DNA from: Streptomyces hygroscopicus subsp. hygroscopicus | Lineage (GTDB): Bacteria > Actinomycetota > Actinomycetes > Streptomycetales > Streptomycetaceae | Length of the DNA stretch: 64,000 nt | Direction: 5' to 3' | NCBI RefSeq assembly: GCF_030269125.1 | Contig: NZ_BSSM01000026.1 | Location: 1 to 64,000 of the forward strand | Shown: positions 32,659-42,236 of the stretch, in pieces | Layout of the letters: the number at the start of each line of letters is the position of its first letter | Numbering within the stretch: the stretch's first letter is position 1 | Position numbers and translations under genes: made by a program | Notes under the pieces: generated by a model | Databases searched by the model: none | Seen by the model: only the letters and a program-made list of their open reading frames with translations | Told to the model about the DNA's origin: nothing

Positions 32659-33696
32659 GTGCAGGGTTCATCCATGGCTGATTCCTTCTCCGCGGGGTGG
32701 CCGGACGGCTATCGGGTCCGCCCCGCCACCCCTTCCGACACCGGCACGGTGCATCGTCTGGTCGGCGCGTGCGAGTACGCGTCACACGGCCGGGCGACGA
32801 CCGACGCCGATCGCATCGCGGCCGATCTGGGTTCCGTCGACGGTGAGTCGGCGTGTGACACGGTGCTGGTCCAGGACCGTGCCGGGGACCCGGCGGCGTG
32901 GGGCTGGGTGCGCGGTCGGCGGGCCACCGTCCATGTGCACCCCGCGCACCGGGGGCGGGGGCTCGGCACGTCCCTCCTCGCCTGGACCGAGGCGCGGGCC
33001 CGGGAGTCGGGGGGCGACCGGCTCGCCCAGACGATCTCCGACAGCGATCTCGCGGCGACGGCGCTGCTGCGGTCGGGCGGGTACGCCGGGCTGGTCACCG
33101 AGTGGCTGCTGGAGATGGCGCTGCCGGACGAGCCGGAGGTGCCGCAGCCGCCCGCGGGCGTCACGGTGCGGGCGTTTCGCGCGGGCGACGAGGAGGCGGC
33201 GTACCGGCTCACGGAGGACGCGTTCGACGAGTGGCAGCAGCGGCGGAAGTCGTACGCCGAGTGGGCACGGCACACGGTCGGGCGGTCGACGTTCGCGCCG
33301 GGCGCGTCGCCGGTCGCGTTCGTGGGCGAGGAGATGGTCGGGGCGGTGCTGTCGCTGGATCCGGGGGCGGATGCGCGGTGGGACACGGGCCGGCGTCTGG
33401 GCCTCGACACCGGGTCGGGGCCGGGGGCGGTCGTGGGGCCGGGTGTCGCGGGGCCGGGGGCTGAAGGGGGCGGCGAAGGGTACGTCGAGCGGGTCGCGGT
33501 CCGGCGCGATCAGCGCGACCGGGGCATCGCCCGGCTGCTGCTGCGCGAGGCCTTCCGCGCCTTCTACCGGCAGGGGAGGCGGGGGTGCACCCTGTGGACC
33601 CACTCGGACACGGGGGCACTGCCGCTGTACGAGCGCATCGGCATGACGGTCCGGCGCAGTTCCACGGTGTACGGCAAGGCGCTCCTCGCAAAGTAG
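32659..33696 (+). CDS. Tandem GNAT acetyltransferase
   Basis: A 345-residue protein with two GNAT units. The first (about residues 20-155) has RVRPATPSDTGTVHRLVG and the acetyl-CoA loop HPAHRGRGLGTSLLAW; the second (about 165-340) has VTVRAFRAGDEEAAYRL and VAVRRDQRDRGIARLLLREAF. Double-GNAT proteins such as MshD and Eis-like enzymes use one half catalytically. GTG 32659 has GGGGAG five bases before it; ATG 32674 is an alternative. The Gly-rich insert between about 245 and 275 is unusual. The substrate is unknown; resemblance to MshD is only in architecture. Confidence 0.82.
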   Translation: MQGSSMADSFSAGWPDGYRVRPATPSDTGTVHRLVGACEYASHGRATTDADRIAADLGSVDGESACDTVLVQDRAGDPAAWGWVRGRRATVHVHPAHRGRGLGTSLLAWTEARARESGGDRLAQTISDSDLAATALLRSGGYAGLVTEWLLEMALPDEPEVPQPPAGVTVRAFRAGDEEAAYRLTEDAFDEWQQRRKSYAEWARHTVGRSTFAPGASPVAFVGEEMVGAVLSLDPGADARWDTGRRLGLDTGSGPGAVVGPGVAGPGAEGGGEGYVERVAVRRDQRDRGIARLLLREAFRAFYRQGRRGCTLWTHSDTGALPLYERIGMTVRRSSTVYGKALLAK

Positions 33697-33801
33697 CCGG
33701 CGCTAGGGTTTCCTCCCCCTGCCGGGCTGGTGCTGGCCCCCGTACAGGTCCGGCTGTCTGCCGGAGTGATCGCGCCGCGGGCGATCCCTACCGTGGTGCG
33801 C

Positions 33802-35007
33802 ATGGCAATTCCTTTACGTTCACCCGCTCTTCGCCGGTGTACGGCGCTCGCCGCGGGCGCCCTCGCCGCCGTGCTGCTCGCCGCGCCGCCGGCGAGCGCC
33901 CGGCCACCGGACGCCTCCCGGGCGTGCGGTACGCACGAGGCCGTGCGCCGGGCCGTGCACCGCCTGGTCACCGAGGACCGGATCGCCGGAGTCGCGGTGC
34001 TCGCCGACGGTGCCGCCCCGAAGGCCGGTTGCGCGCGCTGGACCGTGACGGACGGGGTGGCCGACCTGCGCACCGGCCGCCCCGTGAACGCCACGGACCG
34101 GCTGCGCGTCGGCAGTGTCACCAAGACCTTCACCGCCACCGTGGTCTTGCAACTCGCGGCCGAGCACCGGCTGTCGCTGGACGCACCGGTCGAGCGCTAT
34201 CTGCCCGGCCTGATCCACGGGCACGGCTACGACGGCCGGCGGATCACCGTCCGCCGACTCCTCCAGCACACCAGCGGCCTGCCCGACTACCTCGAAGCGC
34301 CCGAATGGGAACACCCCGAGGCGCTGCGCCACCGCCACTTCGAGCCGCGCGAACTCATAGCCCGCGCGCTCCGCCTGCCGCACCCGGAGAGAAGCTGGCA
34401 CTACGCGACCACCAACTACGTGGTGGCCGGGCTGATCGTCCAGGCCGTCACCGGGCACTCCCCCGAGGCGGAGATCACCCGCCGCGTCATCGTGCCGCTC
34501 GGGCTGCGCGACACCTACTGGCCCGGTGACGACCCCCGTATCCAAGGACCCCACTCCCGGAGCTACTTCACCGATGCCGAGGGCCACCGGGTCGACGGCA
34601 CCGACTGGAACATGACCTTCGGGGACGTCGGTGGTGCCCTGGTGTCCACGCCGGACGACCTGACGCGGTTCGCCACCGCGCTGCTCGGCGGCCGTCTGCT
34701 GCCCCTCGCGCAACTCGCCGAGATGCGGCGGACCGTGCCCGCCGACCCCGACCGGATCTGGCCCGGTGCGCGCTACGGGCTCGGGCTGATCTCGACGCCG
34801 CTGTCCTGTGGCGGCGCCTGGTGGGGTCACGCGGGGACGGTGCCGGGCGGCCACCGGTCCCTGGTGGCCGTCGGGCCCGGCGGGCGCAGTGTCGCCGTGG
34901 CCCTGAACGAGACACCGGCCACGCTCCAGGCCGAACTGGACTTCCTCGACGCCGTCGACAAGGCCCTCTGCGAGGAAGACCCCCCTGCCGAAAGGACAAC
35001 CGCATGA
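33802..35007 (+). CDS. Secreted serine hydrolase of the beta-lactamase/D-Ala-D-Ala carboxypeptidase family
   Basis: A 401-residue class C-type serine hydrolase. Residues 1-33 are a Sec signal ending ASA-R. The catalytic SxxK is Ser105-V-T-Lys108, the second motif is in YATTNY and the third HxG in WWGHAGTVPGG. It matches secreted D-alanyl-D-alanine carboxypeptidases/esterases of the R61 type, which act on cell-wall peptides or as esterases. The longer frame from 33730 adds a non-signal leader and is rejected. Its stop overlaps the start of the next hydrolase gene (ATGA), suggesting a joint extracellular function such as peptide turnover. Confidence 0.88.
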   Translation: MAIPLRSPALRRCTALAAGALAAVLLAAPPASARPPDASRACGTHEAVRRAVHRLVTEDRIAGVAVLADGAAPKAGCARWTVTDGVADLRTGRPVNATDRLRVGSVTKTFTATVVLQLAAEHRLSLDAPVERYLPGLIHGHGYDGRRITVRRLLQHTSGLPDYLEAPEWEHPEALRHRHFEPRELIARALRLPHPERSWHYATTNYVVAGLIVQAVTGHSPEAEITRRVIVPLGLRDTYWPGDDPRIQGPHSRSYFTDAEGHRVDGTDWNMTFGDVGGALVSTPDDLTRFATALLGGRLLPLAQLAEMRRTVPADPDRIWPGARYGLGLISTPLSCGGAWWGHAGTVPGGHRSLVAVGPGGRSVAVALNETPATLQAELDFLDAVDKALCEEDPPAERTTA

Positions 35008-36578
35008 CCACCTCCTTCGAAGGCGACAGGCACCGCGGGCGCCGCTTACGCCGTCGCGTGACGCGGACCGGCCCGGTGGCCGCGCTGTGCCTGGCGGGCG
35101 CGCTCACCGTGGGCGCCGCCCCGGCATCCCCCACCGCCCCCGCCGATCCCCTGGCCCGCTATCACCACCAGCACCTCACCTGGAAGAGCTGCCTTCTCGG
35201 CCCCGACGACGAGACCGGCAGGGAACTCGAGCAGGCGGGTGCCCGATGCGCCGACGTCACCGTGCCGTTGGACTACACCCGCCCCGGCGGCCGTACGATC
35301 ACCGTCGCCGTCTCCCGGATCCAGGCCACGGACTCCGCGCACCGCGCCGGCGCGCTGCTGCTCAACAGCGGCGGTCCCGGCGGGCAGACGATCGGTGATC
35401 CGCCGTGGGTGCGCAAGGCCATGAAGGATGTCGGCGGGCGGTACGACGTGGTGGGGGTGGACCCCCGCTTCGTGGGCCGCAGCACCGTGCTGGACTGCCG
35501 GTGGCCGACCGGCAGCATGATCCGCGGAGCGGGCAAGGATCGCGCCGGCTTCGACCGCATGGTGTCCTTCTCCGCCGACCTCGCCCGACGCTGCCGCGCC
35601 CACGCGGGTGACCTGGTGCCGTACGCGAGCACCCGCAACAGCGCCCGCGACATGGACGTGATCCGGGCCGCGCTGGGCGAGCGCCGGATCTCCTACCTCG
35701 GCTACTCGTACGGCAGTTACCTCGGCGAGGTGTACGCCACGATGTTCCCCGGCCGCATCGACCGGGTGGTGCTGGACGGCGTGATCGATCCCGCCCGGTA
35801 CGGTCCCCGGCTGCTGCGGGGCACGGAGGCCGCAAACAAGCACGCCCTGCGCGACTGGGCGGACTGGGCCGCCGCGCACGACCGGGACTACGGCCTGGGC
35901 CGCACCGAAAGCGCGGTCCTCGCGACGGTGGAGCGGATCCGGTCGGCCGCCGAGCGCGCCCCCCTGCGGGTGGGCGGCTACCGGGTGGACGACCAGATCG
36001 TCCCCGCCCTCGTCTTCAACGGCCTCTCCCAGGACAATGCCTCGGCCTTCGGCGACTTCGCCCAGGGAGTGCGGGACCTGCGGCTCGCCGCCGAGGGGCA
36101 CCCGGTGGCCCCGTCCCCGTGGCTGGCCGGTTCCCTCCAGTTCCTGCTGACGGGGCACGACTCCGCGTACGGCAGCGCGCAGACGGCGGTCCTGTGCGGC
36201 GACCGGGCCGCGCCCCGCGACCCGGAGACCTACTGGCGCGATCTGCGGCAGGCCGGGACCGACGACCGGCTCTTCGCCCCCGTCACGAACGACATCAACC
36301 CGTGCGCGTTCTGGGACGCCCCGCGTGAGCGGCCCACCAGGGTCCGCGCCGACCTCGCGGCGCTGCTGGTCAACGCCACCGGGGACCCGCGTACGGTGTA
36401 CCCCGGCGCCGAGGCGGTCCACCGCGCCTGGCCCGGCTCCCGGCTGATAACCCTGCACGACGCCGACCAGCACGCGGTGTTCGGCGTCTTCGGCAGCGCG
36501 TGCGTGGACGACGCGGTGAACGCCTACCTCGCGACCAAACGCCTGCCGGCCACGGACCTCTCCTGCCCCCGCCCCTGA
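35004..36578 (+). CDS. Secreted alpha/beta hydrolase (tripeptidyl aminopeptidase-like)
   Basis: A 524-residue exported protein. Residues 1-45 are a signal with Arg-rich start (RRLRRRVTRTG) and hydrophobic core. The nucleophile is Ser235 in GYSYGSYLG, the catalytic Asp is in NATGDPRT and the His in DADQHAVFG near the end. The TAP_C domain at the C-terminus, together with the LNSGGPGG oxyanion segment, places it with the Streptomyces SlpD/SlpE tripeptidyl aminopeptidases. They remove tripeptides from exported proteins. ATG at 35004 overlaps the upstream stop. The gene ends about 90 bases before the tRNA-like element. Confidence 0.9.
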   Translation: MTTSFEGDRHRGRRLRRRVTRTGPVAALCLAGALTVGAAPASPTAPADPLARYHHQHLTWKSCLLGPDDETGRELEQAGARCADVTVPLDYTRPGGRTITVAVSRIQATDSAHRAGALLLNSGGPGGQTIGDPPWVRKAMKDVGGRYDVVGVDPRFVGRSTVLDCRWPTGSMIRGAGKDRAGFDRMVSFSADLARRCRAHAGDLVPYASTRNSARDMDVIRAALGERRISYLGYSYGSYLGEVYATMFPGRIDRVVLDGVIDPARYGPRLLRGTEAANKHALRDWADWAAAHDRDYGLGRTESAVLATVERIRSAAERAPLRVGGYRVDDQIVPALVFNGLSQDNASAFGDFAQGVRDLRLAAEGHPVAPSPWLAGSLQFLLTGHDSAYGSAQTAVLCGDRAAPRDPETYWRDLRQAGTDDRLFAPVTNDINPCAFWDAPRERPTRVRADLAALLVNATGDPRTVYPGAEAVHRAWPGSRLITLHDADQHAVFGVFGSACVDDAVNAYLATKRLPATDLSCPRP

Positions 36579-36668
36579 CGCGTCAGGAACACATCAGCAC
36601 TCCGTCAGGGTCCGCTGCCATCCTCTTCTTGTGAACGGAATCGGGGCGCAACCCCGGACCGGGAACAA

Positions 36669-36766
<98 letters not shown>

Positions 36767-36779
36767 GCGTGCTCCACCC

Positions 36780-37202
36780 TCAGTCCTCCGCCGGCGGAGA
36801 CCAGGGCCCCACCGGGGGCGGCGGTCCCTCCCAAGCGCTGCGGAGCATCTCCTTGAGGCTCTTCGGCGGGGTCTCCTTCTCCTCCCGCACATGCATGAGC
36901 CGGGCCGTGGTCACCCGTATGTGGCACTGGTACCCCCTCAGCCCGAGGAGGACGACCCACGAACCGTCCTGCGCCAGGAAGGCGTGCCGCGCCTCCTGGT
37001 CTCCCGGCTTGGCGTGCCGGGCCAAGGACATCGGCATGTAGTGCAGGGCCGCGTCCTCGGCCACGGCGGCGACCCTGGCCTCGTCGCCCCGGACGCGGTG
37101 CGCGGCCGCCAGCTTCCAGTCGTGCAGCTCGAACTCGACACCCTGCACACGCTTCCTGCCCTGTCTGTCCTCCTCGATGAGGACGTACCACTCGGCGCTC
37201 AT
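36780..37202 (-). CDS. Conserved hypothetical protein, 140 residues
   Basis: A soluble 140-residue protein with natural composition: MSAEWYVLIEEDRQGRKRVQGVEFELHDWKLAAAHRV at the start and a Pro-rich end. No domain, Cys cluster, signal or membrane segment is seen. The pattern WYVLIE...VRGDEARVAAVAEDAALHYMP is of a kind common in Streptomyces hypothetical proteins. It is convergent with the tRNA-like element and divergent to the HAD gene. The ATG at 37200-37202 is the only good start. Confidence 0.68.
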   Translation of the reverse strand: MSAEWYVLIEEDRQGRKRVQGVEFELHDWKLAAAHRVRGDEARVAAVAEDAALHYMPMSLARHAKPGDQEARHAFLAQDGSWVVLLGLRGYQCHIRVTTARLMHVREEKETPPKSLKEMLRSAWEGPPPPVGPWSPPAED

Positions 37203-37352
37203 GATCCGCGCATCCTGCCATGCGCGTCACCGGTGGCGAGCGCCAGGGCCCGGGGCCCGCGTCCCCGTTCGCCCCTCGACCGGGCGGGTGCCTGCCGTCC
37301 TGCCGGGCGCTGTCGCCTCGCCGTCGGTCGCCGGGGAACCTAGCCTCGGAGT

Positions 37353-38096
37353 ATGCCCCGGCTTCCCGCACACGTACGCGCCTGTCTGTTCGACCTCGAC
37401 GGGGTCCTCACCCGGACCGCCAAGGTGCACGCGGCGGCCTGGAAGGAGATGTTCGACGCCTATCTGCGCGATCGGGCACGACGCGAGGGGACGGAGTTCG
37501 TGCCCTTCGACGCGGTGCGGGACTACGACGAGTACGTGGACGGCCGGCCGAGGGAGGACGGGGTGCGTACGTTCCTCGCGGCGCGCGGGGTGCGGTTGCC
37601 CGAGGGGGCGCCGGACGATCCGCCGGACGCCGAGACCGTGAACGCACTGGGCACCCGCAAGAACGAGCTGGTGCTGCGGCGGATCCGGGAGGACGGCGTG
37701 GAGCCGTACGAGGGCTCGGTCCGCTTTCTGCACGAGGTCCGGGAGGCGGGTCTGGCGTGTGCGGTGGTGTCGTCCAGCGCCAACGCCCGGGACGTGCTCG
37801 CCGCGGCCGGTATCGCGGACCTGTTCGACGAGCGGATCGACGGGGTGGTGACACGCGAACGGCACCTGCGCGGCAAGCCCGCTCCGGACACCTATCTGGA
37901 GGCGGCCCGGGGACTGGACACGGAGCCCGGTGCGGCCGCCGTGTTCGAGGACGCGCTCGCCGGTGTCGAGGCCGGGCGGGCGGGGAGGTTCGGGCTGGTC
38001 GTGGGGGTGGACCGGGTGGGGCAGGCGGAGCAGCTGCGGGCGCACGGCGCCGACGTGGTCGTGCGCGACCTGGCGGAACTCCTGGAGTCGCCGTGA
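37353..38096 (+). CDS. HAD-superfamily beta-phosphoglucomutase-like phosphatase
   Basis: A 247-residue HAD hydrolase with cap domain. The nucleophile pair is Asp14 and Asp16 in FDLDGVLT, the Ser of motif II is in VVSSSANA, the Lys in RGKPAPDTY and the acidic motif IV in VFEDALAGVEAG. It fits the beta-phosphoglucomutase subfamily that interconverts beta-glucose-1-phosphate and glucose-6-phosphate. Its stop overlaps the GTG start of a GH65 phosphorylase gene, and GH65 enzymes release beta-glucose-1-phosphate. The two therefore make a complete short route from a glucosyl disaccharide to glycolysis. Confidence 0.88.
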   Translation: MPRLPAHVRACLFDLDGVLTRTAKVHAAAWKEMFDAYLRDRARREGTEFVPFDAVRDYDEYVDGRPREDGVRTFLAARGVRLPEGAPDDPPDAETVNALGTRKNELVLRRIREDGVEPYEGSVRFLHEVREAGLACAVVSSSANARDVLAAAGIADLFDERIDGVVTRERHLRGKPAPDTYLEAARGLDTEPGAAAVFEDALAGVEAGRAGRFGLVVGVDRVGQAEQLRAHGADVVVRDLAELLESP

Positions 38097-40480
38097 TCAC
38101 TCATCCCAGTTACACCGTCGAGCCCTGGTCGCTGCGCGAGACCGAGCTGAACCTGGACGTGCTCGCGCAGAGCGAGTCGGTGTTCGCGCTGTCCAACGGC
38201 CACGTCGGCTGGCGCGGAAACCTCGACGAGGGCGAACCGCACGGACTGCCCGGTGCCTATCTCAACGGCGTCCACGAGCGGCACCCGCTGCCCTACGCGG
38301 AGGCCGGTTACGGCTATCCGGAGTCCGGCCAGACGGCGATCAACGTCACCGACGGCAAGGTCATCCGGCTACTGGTGGACGACCACCCGTACGACATGCG
38401 CTACGGCCGGCTGCTGTCCCACGAGCGGGTGCTGGACTTCCGTACCGGTGTGCTCAGCCGCACCGCCCGCTGGACCTCGCCCGGCGGCCGCACGGTGCGC
38501 ATCACCTCACGGCGGCTGGTGTCCTTCACCCAGCGCGCGTTGGCCGCCGTCGTCTACGAGGTAGAGCCGGAGGACGGACCCACCTCCATCGCCATCCAGT
38601 CCGAGCTGGTCGCCAACGAGCAACTCCCGCACGTCGAGGGCGATCCCCGCGTCGCCGCCGCGACCGAATCCCCGCTGACGGCGGAGGAGCACTACGCCGA
38701 GGAGACCCGGCTGCGCCTCGTGCACCGCACCGACCGCAGCGGACTGCGCGTGGGCGCGGCGGCCGACCATCTGGTGGAGGGTCCCGAGGGCACCCGCTGG
38801 TCGGCTCAGTGCGAGCCCGACGTCAGCCGGCTGACGGTGACCGCGGACCTGACGCCCGGACAGCCGCTGCGGCTGGTCAAGTTCGTGGCCTACGGCTGGT
38901 CCGGTGAGCGTTCGCTGCCGAGCATGCACGACCAGGTGGACGGCGCGGTGGCGGTCGCCGTCAGCACCGGCTGGGACGGTCTGGTCGCGGAGCAGCGGGC
39001 CTATCTGGACCGGTTCTGGGCGGGCGCGGACGTCGAGGTGGAGGGGGACGCGCAGATCCAGCAGGCGGTGCGGTTCGCCCTCTTCCACGTGCTGCAGGCG
39101 GCGGCCCGCGGCGAGAACCGGGCGATCCCGGCGAAGGGCCTGACCGGGACCGGGTACGACGGGCACTCCTTCTGGGACACCGAGTCCTACGTGATGCCGG
39201 TCCTGACGTTCACCGCGCCCGAGACCGTGGCGTCGGCGCTGCGCTGGCGGCACAGCACCCTGCCCGCGGCCCGCGAGCGCGCCCGTCAACTGGGCCTCCA
39301 GGGCGCGGTGTTCCCATGGCGGACCATCGACGGGGCCGAGTGCTCCGCCTACTGGCCCGCCGGGACCGCCGCCTTCCACATCAACGCGGACATCGCGCTG
39401 GCCACGGTCCGGTACATCGCGGCGACCGGCGACGAGGACTTCGAGCGCGGGGTCGGGTTCGACCTGCTGGTGGACACCGCCCGGCTGTGGCGCTCCGTCG
39501 GCCATCACGATCCGGAGGGCGTCTTCCACATCGACGGGGTCACCGGTCCCGACGAGTACAGCGCCATCGCCCGGGACAACCTGTACACCAACCTGATGGC
39601 CCGCCAGAACCTGCTGGCCGCCGCCGACACGGCCACCCGCCACCCGGACCGGGCCGACGAACTCGGCGTGGACGACGAGGAGGCCGCGGCCTGGCGGGAC
39701 GCCGCCGCCCGGATGGCGGTCCCGTACAACGAGACCCTCGGCGTGCACGAACAGTCCGCCGGGTTCACGCACTTCCAGCGCTGGGACTTCGATTCGACGC
39801 CGCCCGAGAACTACCCGCTCCTGCTCAACTACCCCTACTTCGACCTGTACCGCAAGCAGGTGGTGAAGCAGGCCGATCTGGTGCTGGCGATGATGGAGTG
39901 CCCGTACGCGTTCACCGAGGAGGAGAAGGCGCGCAACTTCGCCTACTACGAGGCGCTGACAGTGCGCGACTCGTCCCTGTCGGCGTGCTGCCAGGCCGTG
40001 CTCGCCGCCGAGACCGGGCACCTCAGGCTGGCGTACGCCTATCTCGGCGAGGCCGCGCTGATGGACCTGGACGACCTGGAGCACAACACCCGCGACGGGC
40101 TGCACATCGCCTCCCTCGCCGGGACCTGGATCGCCCTCGTCGGCGGCTTCGGTGGCCTGCGCTGGCATCTCGGCAAGGACGAGCGGCCGGACGTGCTCGG
40201 CTTCGCGCCGCGCCTGCCCGAGGCGCTGTCCCGGGTGGTCTTCACGGTGCAGTTGCGCGGGCGCCGGCTGACGGTGGACATCGGCCCGAAACGGGTGCGC
40301 TACCGACTGGCGGGGGGCGACCCGGTGACGGTCCTCCACTACGGCGACCCGGTCACCGTGACCGCCGGCGCGCCGCAGGACCGCCCGGTCCCGCCCCCGC
40401 CGGTGTGCCCGGAGCCGCAGCAGCCCCGGGGGCGGCGCCCGCAGGGGCCGGCCGAGCAGGACGAGACGTCGGAGCAATAG
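38093..40480 (+). CDS. Glycoside hydrolase family 65 phosphorylase
   Basis: A 795-residue GH65 enzyme. The N-terminal beta-sandwich begins YTVEPWSLRETELNLDVLAQSESVFALSNGHVGWRGN, the (alpha/alpha)6 catalytic barrel contains FWDTESYVMPVLTF, and the general acid is Glu488 in GVTGPDEYSAI. The C-terminal beta domain ends near residue 765, followed by a Pro/Arg/Gln-rich tail. Family members phosphorolyse maltose, trehalose, kojibiose or nigerose to beta-glucose-1-phosphate. The substrate cannot be assigned safely. The start is GTG at 38093, overlapping the HAD gene's TGA (GTGA). No transporter is adjacent, so an internal disaccharide such as trehalose is a plausible substrate. Confidence 0.92.
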   Translation: MITHPSYTVEPWSLRETELNLDVLAQSESVFALSNGHVGWRGNLDEGEPHGLPGAYLNGVHERHPLPYAEAGYGYPESGQTAINVTDGKVIRLLVDDHPYDMRYGRLLSHERVLDFRTGVLSRTARWTSPGGRTVRITSRRLVSFTQRALAAVVYEVEPEDGPTSIAIQSELVANEQLPHVEGDPRVAAATESPLTAEEHYAEETRLRLVHRTDRSGLRVGAAADHLVEGPEGTRWSAQCEPDVSRLTVTADLTPGQPLRLVKFVAYGWSGERSLPSMHDQVDGAVAVAVSTGWDGLVAEQRAYLDRFWAGADVEVEGDAQIQQAVRFALFHVLQAAARGENRAIPAKGLTGTGYDGHSFWDTESYVMPVLTFTAPETVASALRWRHSTLPAARERARQLGLQGAVFPWRTIDGAECSAYWPAGTAAFHINADIALATVRYIAATGDEDFERGVGFDLLVDTARLWRSVGHHDPEGVFHIDGVTGPDEYSAIARDNLYTNLMARQNLLAAADTATRHPDRADELGVDDEEAAAWRDAAARMAVPYNETLGVHEQSAGFTHFQRWDFDSTPPENYPLLLNYPYFDLYRKQVVKQADLVLAMMECPYAFTEEEKARNFAYYEALTVRDSSLSACCQAVLAAETGHLRLAYAYLGEAALMDLDDLEHNTRDGLHIASLAGTWIALVGGFGGLRWHLGKDERPDVLGFAPRLPEALSRVVFTVQLRGRRLTVDIGPKRVRYRLAGGDPVTVLHYGDPVTVTAGAPQDRPVPPPPVCPEPQQPRGRRPQGPAEQDETSEQ

Positions 40481-40624
40481 GCGTACGCGCCCACCGGATG
40501 CGTCCGGCCGGCGACCGCGGCCGGGAACCGGCCCTTCACCCGGACGGGTAGATCCGGCCAACAGTCAGGACCCGCACGCATGACCGGCCCCCAGGCGGTG
40601 AGACATTCGGTCATGGAGAGGAAC

Positions 40625-41365
40625 ATGGACGAACCGCCCCGGGGCGGCCCGTTACCGGGCGCCCCGCGTTTCCCGGCCGCGTCCGATGTGGTGTTCACGG
40701 CGGACTTCGCCTCCACGGCCCAGTGGGTCGCGGGCCGTTCGCGGGCGTTTCCGGGCGGCGGCCCGGCCCATCCGGACGAGGACAGGCTGGACCGGCTGGT
40801 GCCCGACCCCGGCTACTGTCGCTCGGGGGTCTTCCGGGCCACCCCGCGGGCGGACGGCCGTTGGGACACGGGGCTGTTGACCACCGAGGGCAGCCGGGAG
40901 GGGTTCACCGTGCGGCCGGGCGATGTGCTGGAGGCCCGGGTGCGGCTGCCCCGGGAGACCGGTGCCTGGCCGGCCATCCGGACCTGGCGGGACGGGGGTC
41001 GGGGCGTGGACGTTTTCGAGTACCACGTGGACAACCCCGACCATCTGGAGTTCACCAACCGTGTGCGCAGCGCCAGTTGTCACCTCCACGACGACGCGAT
41101 CCGGCCCGGCGCCTGGGTGGACCTGCGCACCGAGTTCGGGCCCCGCTGCGTGATCTGGTCGCTGAACGGAGCCTCGGTGTTCGCGGACCACCGGGGCGTG
41201 GGACATGCCTGGCGGGCCCATCTCGTCGTCGCCCTCTCGGTGTGCGCCGGGCGATATCATCCGTCACCGGAGCCCGGGACGGGTGAGATGTCGTTCGAGG
41301 TGGGCAGTCTGACCGTGCGCCGCCCGTCCGGTGGTGCGCGTGCGGCGTACGCGCGTCCCGTGTGA
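40625..41365 (+). CDS. GH16/concanavalin-like protein, hypothetical
   Basis: About 246 residues from ATG 40625, which has GGAGAGG just before it; earlier in-frame starts at 40580 and 40613 exist. The sequence is beta-rich with a jelly-roll pattern: FTADFAS... at the start, RPGDVLEARVRLPRETGAWPAIRTWRDGG, DVFEYHVDNPDHLEF, and VDLRTEFGPRCVIWSLNG. The segment VDVFEY recalls the catalytic EIDIxE strand of GH16 glucanases, but the spacing and second Glu are not conserved. No signal peptide is seen, so it acts inside or by an unusual route. It could be a lectin-like sugar-binding protein. Family link is tentative. Confidence 0.6.
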   Translation: MDEPPRGGPLPGAPRFPAASDVVFTADFASTAQWVAGRSRAFPGGGPAHPDEDRLDRLVPDPGYCRSGVFRATPRADGRWDTGLLTTEGSREGFTVRPGDVLEARVRLPRETGAWPAIRTWRDGGRGVDVFEYHVDNPDHLEFTNRVRSASCHLHDDAIRPGAWVDLRTEFGPRCVIWSLNGASVFADHRGVGHAWRAHLVVALSVCAGRYHPSPEPGTGEMSFEVGSLTVRRPSGGARAAYARPV

Positions 41366-41402
41366 GCGGTATCCCAGGTCCCCCGGCGAAGGCGGTCCGT
41401 CC

Positions 41403-42161
41403 GTGCATGTGCCCAGTCTGCTCGCGGTGTTCGCTCACCCTGACGACGAGTCGCTGTCGGCGGGCGGGGTGCTGGCCCGGCACGCGGACGCGGGCGCCCG
41501 TACCGGGGTCGTCACGTCGACGTGGGCCGAAGACACCGTTCGTGCCGAGGAGTTGGCCGACGCGCTGCGGATCCTCGGGGCCGGCGAGCCCCGGCTCCTC
41601 GGGTACGCCGACGCTCGGGTGCCGTGGTCGGCCCCGGGCCGCGCACGGTTCTGCGACGCGCCGCTGGACGAGGTGGTGCGTCGACTGGTGGCGCACATCC
41701 GTGCGTTCCGCCCGGAGATCGTCGTCACCCATGACGCCTACGGAGGACTGACAGGGCACCCGGACCACGTGCACACCCATCGGGTGACCGTGCTCGCGGC
41801 CCGTGCGGCCGGGCTCGCGCGGTTCCACCCTGATTCCGGTGCCCCCTGGCAGCCGCGCGCGCTGTACCTGGCCACCCACCCGGACTCGGCCGTCGCGGCG
41901 CTGCGCGAGGTGGTCGGGACGCGCAAGACGGCGTACAGCACGCCGGACGAGCAGGTCACGGCGACGGTCGATGTCGGGCCCTGGCTGGAGCGGAAGACCG
42001 CCGCCGTCCTGGCGCACCGCTCCGAGGTGGAGCGCGGTGCCGTTCCGGGACTGCTCGCCCATCTGCCCGCGCAGGAGCGGCGGCGGCTGATGGGCACCGA
42101 GTGGTTCGTCCGGCACGGCCTCGCGACCCCGGCACCGGCCCGGACGGAACCGACCGTCTGA
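41403..42161 (+). CDS. PIG-L/LmbE family deacetylase (second in window)
   Basis: A 252-residue zinc deacetylase. AHPDDES at residues 11-17 and GHPDHVHTH provide the metal ligands. It is closer to the MshB/Mca style (AHPDDES... GYADARVP) than the deacetylase at 0.9 kb. It could act on mycothiol conjugates, GlcNAc-inositol or a sugar metabolite. GTG 41403 is chosen because the family starts a few residues before the AHPDDE strand; the open frame reaches back to 41331 inside the previous gene. Neighbours are a GH16-like protein and a small hypothetical, which give no clear pathway. Confidence 0.82.
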   Translation: MHVPSLLAVFAHPDDESLSAGGVLARHADAGARTGVVTSTWAEDTVRAEELADALRILGAGEPRLLGYADARVPWSAPGRARFCDAPLDEVVRRLVAHIRAFRPEIVVTHDAYGGLTGHPDHVHTHRVTVLAARAAGLARFHPDSGAPWQPRALYLATHPDSAVAALREVVGTRKTAYSTPDEQVTATVDVGPWLERKTAAVLAHRSEVERGAVPGLLAHLPAQERRRLMGTEWFVRHGLATPAPARTEPTV

Positions 42162-42236
42162 CCGTCGAGAGGCGGGCGCACGTCCGATTGGCCATGCTGG
42201 GCTGAGAGTGGCAGTTCTCGCGACAAGGAGCACGGC

